NCBI GenBank assembly: GCA_023228295.1
Contig: JALOBP010000001.1
Coordinates: 1-64,000 of the forward strand
DNA: 64,000 nt
Direction: 5' to 3'
From: Methanoregula sp.
GTDB taxonomy: Archaea; Halobacteriota; Methanomicrobia; Methanomicrobiales; Methanospirillaceae
The notes under the pieces are model-generated. The model made no database searches, was not told the origin of the DNA, and saw only the letters and a list, made by a program, of their open reading frames with translations. How positions within the stretch are numbered: the first letter of the stretch is position 1; each line of letters starts with the position of its first letter. The translations under genes were made by a program, and so were the position numbers. Of the stretch, positions 11,221 to 19,579 are shown one piece after another.

Positions 11221-11973
11221 TCACATCCATGGCAGAGAATTTACCGGATGTTCTTCCCGTTTCCCTGCTTTCCGCCCGTGCGGGCAGACCCAGAGACAGA
11301 GCCCGCACACGGCAACGCCCTGCTTCTTTTCCTGCTCCTTAAAGTACCGGTCACATGCCGCCGCATCGAACCGCGCTTCGCGGGGCTCATCCGGGGAAAA
11401 ACCTCGTCCGGTAAATGCACCCACCGGGCAGATGTCAATGCAGGCCGTGCATTTCCCGCACCGGGGTTCCAGCGGGGACCCGGTCGACACGAGCGGCGCA
11501 TCGGTGAGCACGGTCACCCATCGCACCCGCGGTCCGTGATTGGGGGTGATGAGCAGGCAGCTCTTCCCGATCCAGCCAAGGCCGGTAAGGTGTGCGGCAA
11601 GTTTCTGGGAAAAAATTCCGCTGATATGCTCGTCGTCCGTTCGCTTCGATGCGGGAACAGGAAACGCTCCATACCCTGCATGCTGGAGATGGTTTGCAAC
11701 CCGGAGCGCGATCTGGTCCAAGGCAGCGTTGACCACATCGTAGCTGGTGTGCTTGTACAGGATCGCTCCTGCTTTGTCGCCATCGGGAAGGAGTTCCACG
11801 AGACTGTCCTGCAGCCGCATGCCGATGACGACTCCCCGCGGGTACCTGCTCACCCGCTCCCCGCCCTGCGCATGGATGAAGTCGCGGGAAGGTGTGAGAT
11901 CCGCTACGCCATAGTAATCTGCGTTAAGGGAGGTTGCCAGGATCTGTAATCGCCGGTCAATGTTCGTGGTCAT
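11221..11973 (-). CDS. QueG-like 4Fe-4S protein
   Basis: A 250-residue protein with two ferredoxin-like clusters near the C terminus: CGKCTACIDICPVGA and a later set C...CGLCLWVCPHGR. The N-terminal half (YYGVADLTPSRDFI, YPRGVVIGMRL) resembles the epoxyqueuosine reductase/QueG family, but the protein is shorter than QueG, and archaea make archaeosine rather than queuosine, so a queuosine role is unlikely. Annotation as a Fe-S redox protein is safest. It is a single leftward gene. The 156 bases between the upstream fusion gene and its stop hold no supported gene. Confidence 0.8.
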   Translation of the reverse strand: MTTNIDRRLQILATSLNADYYGVADLTPSRDFIHAQGGERVSRYPRGVVIGMRLQDSLVELLPDGDKAGAILYKHTSYDVVNAALDQIALRVANHLQHAGYGAFPVPASKRTDDEHISGIFSQKLAAHLTGLGWIGKSCLLITPNHGPRVRWVTVLTDAPLVSTGSPLEPRCGKCTACIDICPVGAFTGRGFSPDEPREARFDAAACDRYFKEQEKKQGVAVCGLCLWVCPHGRKAGKREEHPVNSLPWM

Positions 11974-12132
11974 GGGTATGTACCTGAGGGTTCCTGAGGA
12001 ATTTCAGGATGGCGGTCAAAACGGGAACGCCATGGAGCAGGGACCGCCCGACACGAATCCATATTATTTATGGTTGTTGAAAGATAATTTATTGTAACAT
12101 AAAATACTCCCGGTATCCGGAAGGGATGCATC

Positions 12133-12978
12133 ATGATACAGAAAACCTGCCTCATCATCATCATCGGTCTTGCCGTTCTCCTGGCATTCCTGGCAGGATC
12201 CTGCTCGGCAACACCGATTCCCATTGCCTTCAAGGGCACAGTTACCGAAATGAACGAGGCGAACCAGACCCTCACCGTACACTCCGAATGCCAGCAGTAT
12301 CCCTGTCAGTACAACCTGAACGGTTCCTTCATCGGCCGTGTCCCCAACACCGTCGTCTTCTCCCGCGTGAAGGAAGGGGATTTTGTCGAGGCGGTTTTCA
12401 AGGACTGGACGTTCCATGTCACAGATCCATCGGAGGGATACATCCTCCCATCAGCAGAGACGCGCGATCTCCGCCAGTGGTACACAATCCAGCTCCTCGC
12501 GTACCAGCCTGGCACGGACACGCTTGTCGCAACGGAACTCTTCGGAGATCCCGGGGTCAGCCGTGTCCCGTTCGCGGAGGATTATACCATCCAGTACCGT
12601 CTTGCCGGACCAAGACCCGCCATCTACGATTTCCAGACATTTCCTCCGGAGACGATCGCGAATATTTCTATCAGACGGGATTCCGGCCCGGAGCGGTCGG
12701 TGACCCTCGCGACCAATGAATCCTGCAGTATATCCGATCGTAGGAACGAATCCGCGATGCTGGTGAAGTTCATCGGGGGCTACGATGCGGGCTATCTTGT
12801 GGGAAAAGCCTGCCCCTGTGCGGATTTCCATATCCGCGTGCTATACGGCGAAGAGCTCGCCACTGCTGCCCTCGCGGGAACGACTCCGGCTCAACCGGCT
12901 GCCGGCCCCCTGCCGGTGCCGGCGGTCCTCACGATGATTGCGATCGTCCTGGGCCTGAACACAACCCGCCGCCGGTAA
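12133..12978 (+). CDS. exported protein with C-terminal membrane anchor, unknown
   Basis: A 281-residue protein with a strong signal segment (IIIIGLAVLLAFLAG) and cleavage expected near residue 25. The outer region carries paired cysteines (ECQQYPCQ, ESCSI, ACPCA). After a Thr/Pro/Ala linker, a C-terminal hydrophobic segment ends in a basic tail TTRRR. This layout is typical of archaeal surface proteins that stay attached by a C-terminal helix. I recognise no domain. AT-rich sequence with TATA-like stretches lies 40-70 nt upstream, suiting a monocistronic gene. Confidence 0.7.
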   Translation: MIQKTCLIIIIGLAVLLAFLAGSCSATPIPIAFKGTVTEMNEANQTLTVHSECQQYPCQYNLNGSFIGRVPNTVVFSRVKEGDFVEAVFKDWTFHVTDPSEGYILPSAETRDLRQWYTIQLLAYQPGTDTLVATELFGDPGVSRVPFAEDYTIQYRLAGPRPAIYDFQTFPPETIANISIRRDSGPERSVTLATNESCSISDRRNESAMLVKFIGGYDAGYLVGKACPCADFHIRVLYGEELATAALAGTTPAQPAAGPLPVPAVLTMIAIVLGLNTTRRR

Positions 12979-13059
12979 CTACGCGAAAAATAAAAAACGG
13001 TGAGCGGGAGCGGGCGGGAGAGGCCCCGCCCCGTACTGCAGGTGCCGCCAGTCCCGCGC

Positions 13060-13806
13060 TCAGGGTTTCTGCATCACGAAGAACGTGTACCCGTGATCGC
13101 TCTTGTACTTCCGGTAGGTCTCCGCCTCTTCCACAAAGGAGTCGAGGAGGGCAGCACAAACCGGATCGGACCCATGGGTCTTCCTCAGTTCATCGACGCG
13201 GGCGAGCATCGGAACATGGTAGTTCTCCCACCAGCCGGCTTCAGGCAGGCGGTATGTTGCAACGAGCCGGAGCCCGGTTTTTTCAATCTGCTCTCTGAGC
13301 TGGCCCTCCGTTCCCGGAACATACCCTTTCTCCTCCCACCACTGCACCAGCTCCTGCGGGGGATTCGATACAAACCATGCGGCATCGGATACGACCATGT
13401 ACCCGCCTTTTTTGAGGAAGGGCTTCCAGAGGGAGAGGCCCTGCTCAAACCCGACAATGAAGATCGCCCCTTCGGACCATATGAGGTCGAACTGACCCGG
13501 CTCAAAGGGGAGGGCATCCATCGAGGCATTCACGGTCCGGATCTTTCCCTGCAGGCCGGCTTCTTTGGCCCGGGCGTTGAGGATGTCAAGGAACGGCTGG
13601 TGGTTATCGACAGCCGTTATTATACCGGTGACCAGGGCCGCAAGGTCGCGGGTCTGGGTTCCGCTGCCGCAACCGACATCGAGGATCTTCGCGTCATCCG
13701 GAAGAGGGGGGAGCAGTGAGAACACATGCTTTGTTGCACCCGTACAGCCCGGGCCCTGCCGGGGAAGGGACTCGAATACCTGGTAAAAAAATGGTGGTAA
13801 TGACAT
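13060..13806 (-). CDS. class I SAM-dependent methyltransferase, copy 1
   Basis: A 248-residue Rossmann methyltransferase. Motif I is ILDVGCGSGTQTRDLA near residues 40-55, an acidic residue in TAVDNHQPFLD ends strand 2, and SEGAIFIVGFEQGL fits motif IV onward. The substrate is unknown. It closely resembles the protein at 14285-15031, sharing start, length and most residues, so the two are tandem duplicates. Sequence upstream of its start is also repeated upstream of copy 2. A degenerate HxlR-type regulator gene lies divergently at 13943. Confidence 0.85.
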   Translation of the reverse strand: MSLPPFFYQVFESLPRQGPGCTGATKHVFSLLPPLPDDAKILDVGCGSGTQTRDLAALVTGIITAVDNHQPFLDILNARAKEAGLQGKIRTVNASMDALPFEPGQFDLIWSEGAIFIVGFEQGLSLWKPFLKKGGYMVVSDAAWFVSNPPQELVQWWEEKGYVPGTEGQLREQIEKTGLRLVATYRLPEAGWWENYHVPMLARVDELRKTHGSDPVCAALLDSFVEEAETYRKYKSDHGYTFFVMQKP

Positions 13807-13942
13807 GGTATCACAAATGTTGGAAAGGGGGTTTTGAGTACTTTGTGGTTACGTACTGTTCCTGCGGTTTTATTACACGGCGGAGAAAGCAAGGGGGGGA
13901 TTCCAGGAGATTCCACCGTGCCTTTCCCCTTTACGGGTTCGT

Positions 13943-14275
13943 TTGAAAAAAGTTCGAGGAGGTCTGAAATGTATAGTGATCTCATTCAGGGTGCTCGGGA
14001 ACACACACCGGCTCCGCTTCAACGAGCTGCAAAAGGAACTGGGGGGCATCAGCCCCAAGACGCTGACCGATACGCTTGGCGCGTTGCAGAAAGAAAGATT
14101 TGTAGGACGGGAGGCTTTTGCCGAGATCCCGCCACGGGTGGAGTATTACCTGATCGATGACGGCAAGGAGCTCTGGGACGCGATCCTCCCGCTTTTGCAA
14201 TGGACCATGAAAAGGGAGAACTTCTCCATCGAAGCATGTTCTTCGCGCTGCATGAAGAAGCCCGGGCACCACTGA
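13943..14275 (+). pseudogene. HxlR-family regulator with degenerate N terminus
   Basis: The open frame encodes most of an HxlR winged helix: LRFNELQKELGGISPKTLT, then IPPRVEYYLIDDG and WTMKRE. It aligns with the intact HxlR protein at 43885-44262 only from the GG of the usual VIGGKW segment (here VRGGLKC), and the conserved N-terminal Cys-Thr/Pro-Val-Glu part is missing. The only start in this frame is a TTG. A strong GAGGAGGT site precedes an ATG at 13970, but that ATG is in another frame. It is probably a decaying regulator of the adjacent methyltransferase; a sequence error or unusual start is the alternative. Confidence 0.6.
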
Positions 14276-14284
14276 CCCGGGGTT

Positions 14285-15031
14285 TCACATGCTCTGCATG
14301 ATGAAGAACGTATACCCGTAATACCGCTGGTACTTCCGGTACGTTTCCGCTTCCGCCTCAAGAGAATCAAGAATCGCGGCATGCTCTGGATCGCTCCCGT
14401 GGGTTGTTTTCAGTTCCGCGATACGGGCAAGCATCGGGACATAGTAGTTCTCCCACCACCCGGCCTCAGGCAGCCGGTACGTTGCGATGAGGCGATACCC
14501 CGCTATCTTCACAAGTTCCCTGAGCTGGCCCTCCGTTTTGGGAATGTATCCCTCCTTCTCCCACCACTGGACAAGTTCGTCCGGGGGGTTTGGTTCGAAC
14601 CACGCGGCATCTGATACAACCAGGTAACCTCCCTTTTTCAGGAACGGTTTCCATGTCCAGAGTCCCTTTTCAAAACCGATAATGAAAATGGCTCCCTCGG
14701 ACCAGATGAGGTCGAATTGTCCTCGTTCAAAGGGCAGGGCGTCCATCGAAGCGTATACGGTTTTGATCCGCCCGGCAGTACCATCCTCTTTCGCCTTTGC
14801 ATCGATAATATCGAGGAACGGATTGTGATTATCAACCGCGGTGATGGTCCCGCTGGTGAGTGATGCGAGATCCCGCGTCTGGGTTCCTGAACCGCACCCG
14901 ATATCGAGGATATTCGCATCCTTTGAGAGTGGGGGAAGATAGGAAAACGCTTTCCTCGTCGCACTCATGCACCCGGGCCCCTGCCGGGGGAGGGACTCGA
15001 ATATATGGTAAAAAAACGGATTGAGTGTCAT
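14285..15031 (-). CDS. class I SAM-dependent methyltransferase, copy 2
   Basis: A 248-residue paralogue of the protein at 13060-13806. It has ILDIGCGSGTQTRDLA as SAM motif I, TAVDNHNPFLDI, and SEGAIFIIGFEKGL. Both copies keep all recognisable SAM-binding residues, so both could be active. Its stop lies 9 nt from the convergent stop of the degenerate HxlR gene. Base changes between the copies are spread over the gene, so the duplication is not very recent. Substrate unknown. Confidence 0.85.
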   Translation of the reverse strand: MTLNPFFYHIFESLPRQGPGCMSATRKAFSYLPPLSKDANILDIGCGSGTQTRDLASLTSGTITAVDNHNPFLDIIDAKAKEDGTAGRIKTVYASMDALPFERGQFDLIWSEGAIFIIGFEKGLWTWKPFLKKGGYLVVSDAAWFEPNPPDELVQWWEKEGYIPKTEGQLRELVKIAGYRLIATYRLPEAGWWENYYVPMLARIAELKTTHGSDPEHAAILDSLEAEAETYRKYQRYYGYTFFIMQSM

Positions 15032-15039
15032 TATACCTC

Positions 15040-15284
15040 AAGGGTTGGAGGAAGGAATTAGAGTGCTTTGTGGTCGGATAGTTCCATAATCAGGGAGTTC
15101 TGGCTGTAGGGGATCCGTATGCGGGGTCTCAGGGAAAATTATCAGGGCCCTCATCATTCAGGGAATTATCCCAAAACAAGGAAAAAGGGGAAATCCCGGG
15201 AGGGCCCGCATCTGGAGAGATAGGTGTGTTCCTGCTGGCATCGCACGGGTATTTACAGAGGTCTGAAATGCATGATGGTTTCAT
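15040..15284. repeat. diverged second copy of the methyltransferase upstream region
   Basis: This stretch upstream of methyltransferase copy 2 resembles the region upstream of copy 1. GAGTGCTTTGTGGT at about 15061 matches GAGTACTTTGTGGT at about 13836. GAGGTCTGAAATG at about 15258 matches the same string at about 13957 inside the HxlR-like gene. Read in frame, the latter gives GLKCMMVSF against GLKCIVISF, so a second HxlR gene seems once to have stood here and is now lost. No intact gene is seen in the stretch. Confidence 0.5.
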
Positions 15285-15455
15285 TCACGCTTCAGCGGGG
15301 AGGTTTCCGATCAATCCTGCATGCGACGGGAGGGGTGTCGCATTGAGTAACTCCCAGAGTGAGGACAGGGATCGGTTCCTGCCATGGTATCCGGAATAGT
15401 AGCGGAAGAATTCCTCGTCGTTTTCAAACTCCCTGCCTGACATTCTTGAAGTCAT
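15285..15455 (-). CDS. small protein, 56 residues, unknown
   Basis: A short open frame starting ATG at 15455, preceded by a good ribosome-binding site (GGAGTGA, 6 nt spacer). The peptide begins MTSRMSGREFENDEEFFRYY and ends with NLPAEA. It is acidic in its first half and without a membrane segment. The ribosome-binding site and the lack of rare codons support translation. It reads leftward toward methyltransferase copy 2 and might be cotranscribed with it. I know no family. Confidence 0.4.
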   Translation of the reverse strand: MTSRMSGREFENDEEFFRYYSGYHGRNRSLSSLWELLNATPLPSHAGLIGNLPAEA

Positions 15456-15600
15456 GGTTACTCACTCCTGCCCGGGTGTTCCGGGCCTGATCACGTTGTT
15501 GGATGATGGGGGATAAAAAACACGGGAAATTGGAAAAATTGCCGCGGTTTTTTTCCATTCAGGGGAGACCATGGACCTGATTGCAGGGGACAAAAAAACG

Positions 15601-15610
15601 GTTTATAAAT
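15601..15610 (+). promoter_or_regulatory. TATA box for the winged-helix/repeat gene
   Basis: TTTATAAATA lies about 20-29 nt upstream of the ATG at 15630, with no ribosome-binding site between. This spacing places transcription start at or next to the start codon, so a leaderless transcript is expected. Confidence 0.6.
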
Positions 15611-15629
15611 AGAACCAGCCTGACACTGT

Positions 15630-17258
15630 ATGTATACTATGTATCCAGACCGGACAACCTTCCAGCGGATGGTGGAGGACGAGCAGAACCTCTCCGCTGC
15701 CGGCAGGCAGACCCTCCTTGCGCTGTACGAGGGGCCATTGCACCTCCGCCAGATCCTCGATATTGTCAATGGAGCGGGCGGCGGGACTGAGGGGAAGAGG
15801 ATCACCGAGTCCGCACTGCGCAAACGGCTCGAAGTCCTCATCTCCCGCGGCATCCTTGCACGGGCGGGCAGTGAGCGCACCAATCCCTACTATTACATCC
15901 GCCGCCCGTGGATCTTCAACCAGTACATTCTTGCGAAGTGCCGGAACCGGCCGCAGGAGGGGCTCCTTGATCTCACCATCCTCATCCACGAGCTCTCGCA
16001 GATGGCATCCGATAACGGTGCTTTGGTCCCCCATCCGCGGTACATTACTGCAGTTGGGGAGCGGACGGAACGGAGCCACGAAATCGACGCAGCCTACAAA
16101 GCGTTCCAGAAGATTCTCGGTAACGAGACTGCGGTCGGCGACTACCTCGAAGGCATCTACGAGGACATCTACGAGGACAAGGTACCCGCAAGCGATATCG
16201 ACGGGCTCATTGCCCGGGACTTCCTGCGGTTCGTTGCCACCGCCCCGGATGAGGAGCGGGAGGTCCGATTCTACCTCTGGTACGCGGACTTCTTCCACAT
16301 CCTCGACCAGTACCAGGAGGCGTACAACGCATTCCGGCAGGGCGTTGAACTGGCAGGCCTCCAGGGACTCCCCCTTCCCGCAATCCTTGACGCGTCGCGG
16401 ATCTCGGAGGGGCACATCCTGCTCCACCTCAACGACCTCGCAGGTGCAAAAGAGGCGTTCCTTCTGGACTGCCAGGCAAGGGATACCACCCCAATCGCGA
16501 GGGCAAAGAGCCTCTTTGGTGCCGGCGAGGTGGAGCTCGTCTGCGGCGACCTGACCCCGGTGCATGCGCCCGCACGGTTTGCACAGGCACTGGAGTTCTG
16601 CACCACAGCAGATCCTAAAAGAGAGAACCCGGATGTGCAGGAACTCAGGGCAGATATCCTGCGGAGGGCAGGTTCGGTCCACCGCATATCGGGACGGCTG
16701 GACGAGGCGGAGGCCTGTTACGCAGACGCTGAACAGATCTACCGTAAGGGGATGGTCCGGGGCCTGGTCTGGCTGCTCCCGGAGCAGGCCGAGCTGTTGC
16801 GGGCCAGGGCATTCGCTTCGGAAGGGACGGCTGCTGAGGAGTACCTTGCTGCCGCGGCAAAGACCTGCGAGGAGGCAAAGGAGCTGGCCCAGCGGATACG
16901 AAACATCAACTGGTATGCCAACAGCCTCATTGCGGAGTGCGAACTTGCCCGGGTCGCCTTCCTGAAATGTAACAGGCCGCTGCCAAAAGATCTTGCCACG
17001 AAATACGCGAATGCATTCGAGATCTACTGCCAGATCTCGTCACGGTGGGGGATGATCCAGACGTTCATCGCAGAAGCGCTCCTGTACCACGCATCCCCCG
17101 CAGCATTTCCGGACAAGTACGCCATTACTGCCGACAAGATCGAGCAGGCCGGGCGGTTCAGCAAAGAACTCGGGCTGAAAACCGAACTGGACCTGATCGG
17201 GCGGATCAAAACCGGTTCAGGAAGTGCACAGGAACTCCACCCGCTCACGTTCCTGTAA
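15630..17258 (+). CDS. winged-helix N terminus with TPR-like helical repeats
   Basis: A 542-residue soluble protein. Residues about 20-90 look like a winged helix (AGRQTLLALYEGPLHLRQIL, ALRKRLEVLISRGILARAG, YYYIRRPWIF). The rest is a long run of paired helices of TPR type, with segments such as YQEAYNAFRQGVELA, DLAGAKEAFLLD and GRLDEAEACYADAEQIYRKG. This resembles transcription regulators or signalling adaptors with a helical sensing part. An ATG nine bases in is an alternative start. The neighbours do not give a function. Confidence 0.7.
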   Translation: MYTMYPDRTTFQRMVEDEQNLSAAGRQTLLALYEGPLHLRQILDIVNGAGGGTEGKRITESALRKRLEVLISRGILARAGSERTNPYYYIRRPWIFNQYILAKCRNRPQEGLLDLTILIHELSQMASDNGALVPHPRYITAVGERTERSHEIDAAYKAFQKILGNETAVGDYLEGIYEDIYEDKVPASDIDGLIARDFLRFVATAPDEEREVRFYLWYADFFHILDQYQEAYNAFRQGVELAGLQGLPLPAILDASRISEGHILLHLNDLAGAKEAFLLDCQARDTTPIARAKSLFGAGEVELVCGDLTPVHAPARFAQALEFCTTADPKRENPDVQELRADILRRAGSVHRISGRLDEAEACYADAEQIYRKGMVRGLVWLLPEQAELLRARAFASEGTAAEEYLAAAAKTCEEAKELAQRIRNINWYANSLIAECELARVAFLKCNRPLPKDLATKYANAFEIYCQISSRWGMIQTFIAEALLYHASPAAFPDKYAITADKIEQAGRFSKELGLKTELDLIGRIKTGSGSAQELHPLTFL

Positions 17259-17336
17259 GCACGTATATCCCCGCTTTTTTTACTTTCGCGGCGCCCATTC
17301 TCTACCTTTATGCTACCCGTTTAACAACAGATTTTC

Positions 17337-17636
17337 ATGGCAACAAAGAAGATCGAAACGGTCTGCGGGTATTCCTGCACCGGGTGCGACCACCACAAAA
17401 AGGAATGCCCGGGATGCGAAGCAACGAGGGGAAAACCATTCTGGACAGCGCTTGCAAACGTCGAGTGCTGCCCGGTCTATGACTGCTGCGTAAACGAGAG
17501 AAAACTCCCGCACTGCGGAAAGTGCCCGGACCTTGTCTGCGAGCGGTTCACCAGGTTTAAGGACCCGGGGATGACGGATGAGCAGGCCGCAGACTGCCTC
17601 GCAGCAATGGAGCGGGAACTCCGGGCACGGGGATAG
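17337..17636 (+). CDS. Cys-rich DUF3795-like protein
   Basis: A 99-residue protein with about ten cysteines in a zinc- or Fe-S-like pattern: CGYSCTGCDHHKKECPGC, then CCPVYDCC and CGKCPDLVC. This is the DUF3795-type signature, found in many methanogens and of unknown role. The cysteines presumably bind metal in the cytoplasm. An AT-rich TATA-like stretch about 30 nt upstream suggests its own promoter and a short leader. Confidence 0.75.
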   Translation: MATKKIETVCGYSCTGCDHHKKECPGCEATRGKPFWTALANVECCPVYDCCVNERKLPHCGKCPDLVCERFTRFKDPGMTDEQAADCLAAMERELRARG

Positions 17637-17686
17637 GACGGACGCACATGCAACACTTATAGGATGTGCATGCGAACATTCTAACA

Positions 17687-18121
17687 ATGTTCCTGCTCCA
17701 CGACCCGGTCATCACGCTTGAAGATGTCCGGCTCCGGAAGATCTCCATCTCCTCCCTAGATCTTGAGGTAGTGATCCAGGTGGAGAACAACAATCCCCTC
17801 GGTATTACCTTAAAGGAACTCTCGTTTACCGTTCTATGCAGTGCAGGTAAATCAGATCAGCAGCTTGCTGATGGCAACACCGGCCGGGTGAAGATCGCGG
17901 CCCGGGGCAGCACCCTGCTCCGCGTGCCGGTCCGCTCGCAGAACGCTGCCCTCATCGGGGCACTTACAACATTTGTCACGGTGGGCGGGGTGCAGGTTAC
18001 CATCCGCGGGACCGCCACAGTCGATGCAATCCTCTTCGACTGGTCGGTCCCATTCGAAAAGACACTGCCGGTTACGATGGAGCAGGTTGCAGATTCCCTT
18101 GCCGGGCAGATGAAGGATTGA
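17687..18121 (+). CDS. LEA type 2 (LEA14/WHy domain) protein
   Basis: About 144 residues forming a WHy/LEA14-like beta-sandwich: LDLEVVIQVENNNPLGITLKEL is the family's typical N-terminal strand pair with the NP turn. Archaeal members are linked by homology to desiccation and stress proteins; direct function is unproven. I use the ATG at 17687 because a TATA-like ACTTATAG lies about 30 nt upstream, fitting a leaderless transcript; a GTG at 17666 is possible. Confidence 0.75.
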   Translation: MFLLHDPVITLEDVRLRKISISSLDLEVVIQVENNNPLGITLKELSFTVLCSAGKSDQQLADGNTGRVKIAARGSTLLRVPVRSQNAALIGALTTFVTVGGVQVTIRGTATVDAILFDWSVPFEKTLPVTMEQVADSLAGQMKD

Positions 18122-18224
18122 CCTGATAACCCCTGTTTAGTGTTGCATCCGCGGAGTGCGGTCCGGCTGATGGGCGGGTACCTGAATTACAAAAGGATGA
18201 AACCCTGCAAATGTACGGAAAAAA

Positions 18225-18638
18225 TTACGGGGATCCCTTGATTTTCCGGTAAAACAGGCCGGCACCGGCCGCTGCTATGAGCCCGACACTGACAATCACC
18301 ACAGGAACTATGAGCGGGCTCGCGCAATCCGTATCCAGTACCCTGATCGTGTACGCCTCACTGCCCGGCCGGGCCATACCTGTACTGCCGTTGGTGAGCC
18401 GGATCGAACCCCCCCGTACCATATCTGCCAGCCCTGCCGGCCATGTCATTCCATCGAATGTTCCATGGGAAATGACATCCAGATGTTTTCGGAAAGGCAG
18501 CTTGACCCACTGTTGAGAGGGGGGTTGCCGGCCAACCACCCTCCCTCCGGTTTTCAAAACGGGTTGAACCCTCCACTCAGAAGATTTTACGGAACTGCTG
18601 AAAAAATCCCTCTCCATCTGAAGTTCCACACGAATCAC
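18225..18638 (-). CDS. membrane-anchored protein, possibly 5' truncated
   Basis: The open frame encodes 137 residues ending in one transmembrane helix (PLIVPVVIVSVGLIAAAGAGL) and a basic tail YRKIKGSP, so the preceding region should face outward. The only start is a GTG without ribosome-binding site. The frame stays open upstream to a TAG near 18674, in the form of a beta-rich sequence, and there is no signal peptide. It may be the 3' part of a larger surface-protein gene. No family recognised. Confidence 0.45.
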   Translation of the reverse strand: MIRVELQMERDFFSSSVKSSEWRVQPVLKTGGRVVGRQPPSQQWVKLPFRKHLDVISHGTFDGMTWPAGLADMVRGGSIRLTNGSTGMARPGSEAYTIRVLDTDCASPLIVPVVIVSVGLIAAAGAGLFYRKIKGSP

Positions 18639-18696
18639 AGTTTTGTCAATGCAGGGAGGGGGTGCCTCCAGCTAAGCGAGGGGACACTACCCCCTA

Positions 18697-18729
18697 GTCT
18701 GCCTATGCAAAAAAATGCAGTTTGCAGAC
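18697..18729. terminator. inverted repeat with T-run on the minus strand
   Basis: GTCTGC at 18697-18702 pairs with GCAGAC at 18724-18729. On the minus strand the loop contains seven T residues within GCATTTTTTTGCAT. It lies about 70 nt beyond the stop of the leftward glycosyltransferase gene, so termination there is plausible. Confidence 0.4.
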
Positions 18730-18733
18730 GTGA

Positions 18734-18754
18734 GTTCCACAGGAAACAATGGGG
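18734..18754 (+). other. isolated origin recognition box (ORB)-like element
   Basis: This 21-base element differs at one position from the ORB at the origin (31172-31192): core TTCCACAGGAAACAA followed by TGGGG instead of AGGGG. It lies in a non-coding gap 12.4 kb from orc1/cdc6 and has no partner or AT-rich unwinding zone nearby. It may be an extra Orc1-binding site. Confidence 0.55.
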
Positions 18755-18799
18755 CTTGGCATGCAGAATGCGGGCAGGCAGGGGGTGGGGATATCCTCC

Positions 18800-19558
18800 C
18801 TACTTACGGGGTGTGCACCGGAAAAGAACCCGTTTCCATTCCCGTGCTGCAGGATTATGCCGGTGGAGCAGGGAAAATATCAGGATATCCAGAACCTGCA
18901 GGGCATATTCGATAATTGTTTTTAATTTTAATTTGCTTGCCCCAATCTCCCGGTCGACAAATTCAAAGGGAATTTCCACTGAATTCTGCCATTGCCCTTT
19001 TCCCAAAACCTCAAGTAGGATCTTATAGCCCCGTGGTTTAAGCGGTGCGCCCAAAACCACATTTTTTTGTATGGCAAAAAAACCGCTGACCGGATCAGTT
19101 ATCGTGGGGAAGAGAATACGCCCGAGAATTGTGGCACCAAGGGAAATTACCCTTCGTTTAAGAGGCCATTCGCGGATCCCACCGCCACTCATGTACCGGC
19201 TGCCGATGACAATGTCATTTCCCTTCTGTATCTCTGCATACATTTTCGGGATCATGACCGGGGGATGGGAAAAATCAGCATCAATGACTACAAAGACACC
19301 GGATGCTGCATGGGAAAAACCTTCGGCAACGGATTGGGAGAGCCCATGGTCTTTTTCCCTGACGATAATCTCAATATTCCTTTTTTCTCTCATGAGAGCT
19401 CTGACAATACTGATGGTAGAATCGGCTGAATTATCATCAACCACAAGGATCTGGCCATTCAGGGAGTTCTCGTGAAAAACCGCATCCACTGCCATGGCGA
19501 TATTGCGGATATTCGCTTCCTCGTTGAAGGTGGGAATGATTACGGTCAGGTCGTACAT
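18800..19558 (-). CDS. family 2 glycosyltransferase, polyprenol-phosphate mannose synthase-like
   Basis: A 252-residue GT-A glycosyltransferase of the DPM1/DpmA type. LTVIIPTFNEEANI starts the nucleotide-binding half, VVDDNSADST supplies the first acidic motif, and VVIDADFSHPPVMIP holds the DAD metal-binding motif. It likely transfers a sugar from a nucleotide donor to a polyprenyl phosphate at the membrane, giving a lipid-linked donor. I chose the ATG at 19558 over an in-frame TTG at 19567. The GT39-like gene lies just upstream in the same direction and could use the lipid-linked sugar. Confidence 0.85.
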   Translation of the reverse strand: MYDLTVIIPTFNEEANIRNIAMAVDAVFHENSLNGQILVVDDNSADSTISIVRALMREKRNIEIIVREKDHGLSQSVAEGFSHAASGVFVVIDADFSHPPVMIPKMYAEIQKGNDIVIGSRYMSGGGIREWPLKRRVISLGATILGRILFPTITDPVSGFFAIQKNVVLGAPLKPRGYKILLEVLGKGQWQNSVEIPFEFVDREIGASKLKLKTIIEYALQVLDILIFSLLHRHNPAAREWKRVLFRCTPRK

Positions 19559-19579
19559 AACGATCAAAACTTTTTGGAG

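Noticed and set aside
18623..18640. TTCCACACGAATCACAG as another ORB
   Set aside because: It lacks the G-string and lies inside the reading frame of the membrane protein at 18225-18638, where it encodes VIRVE.
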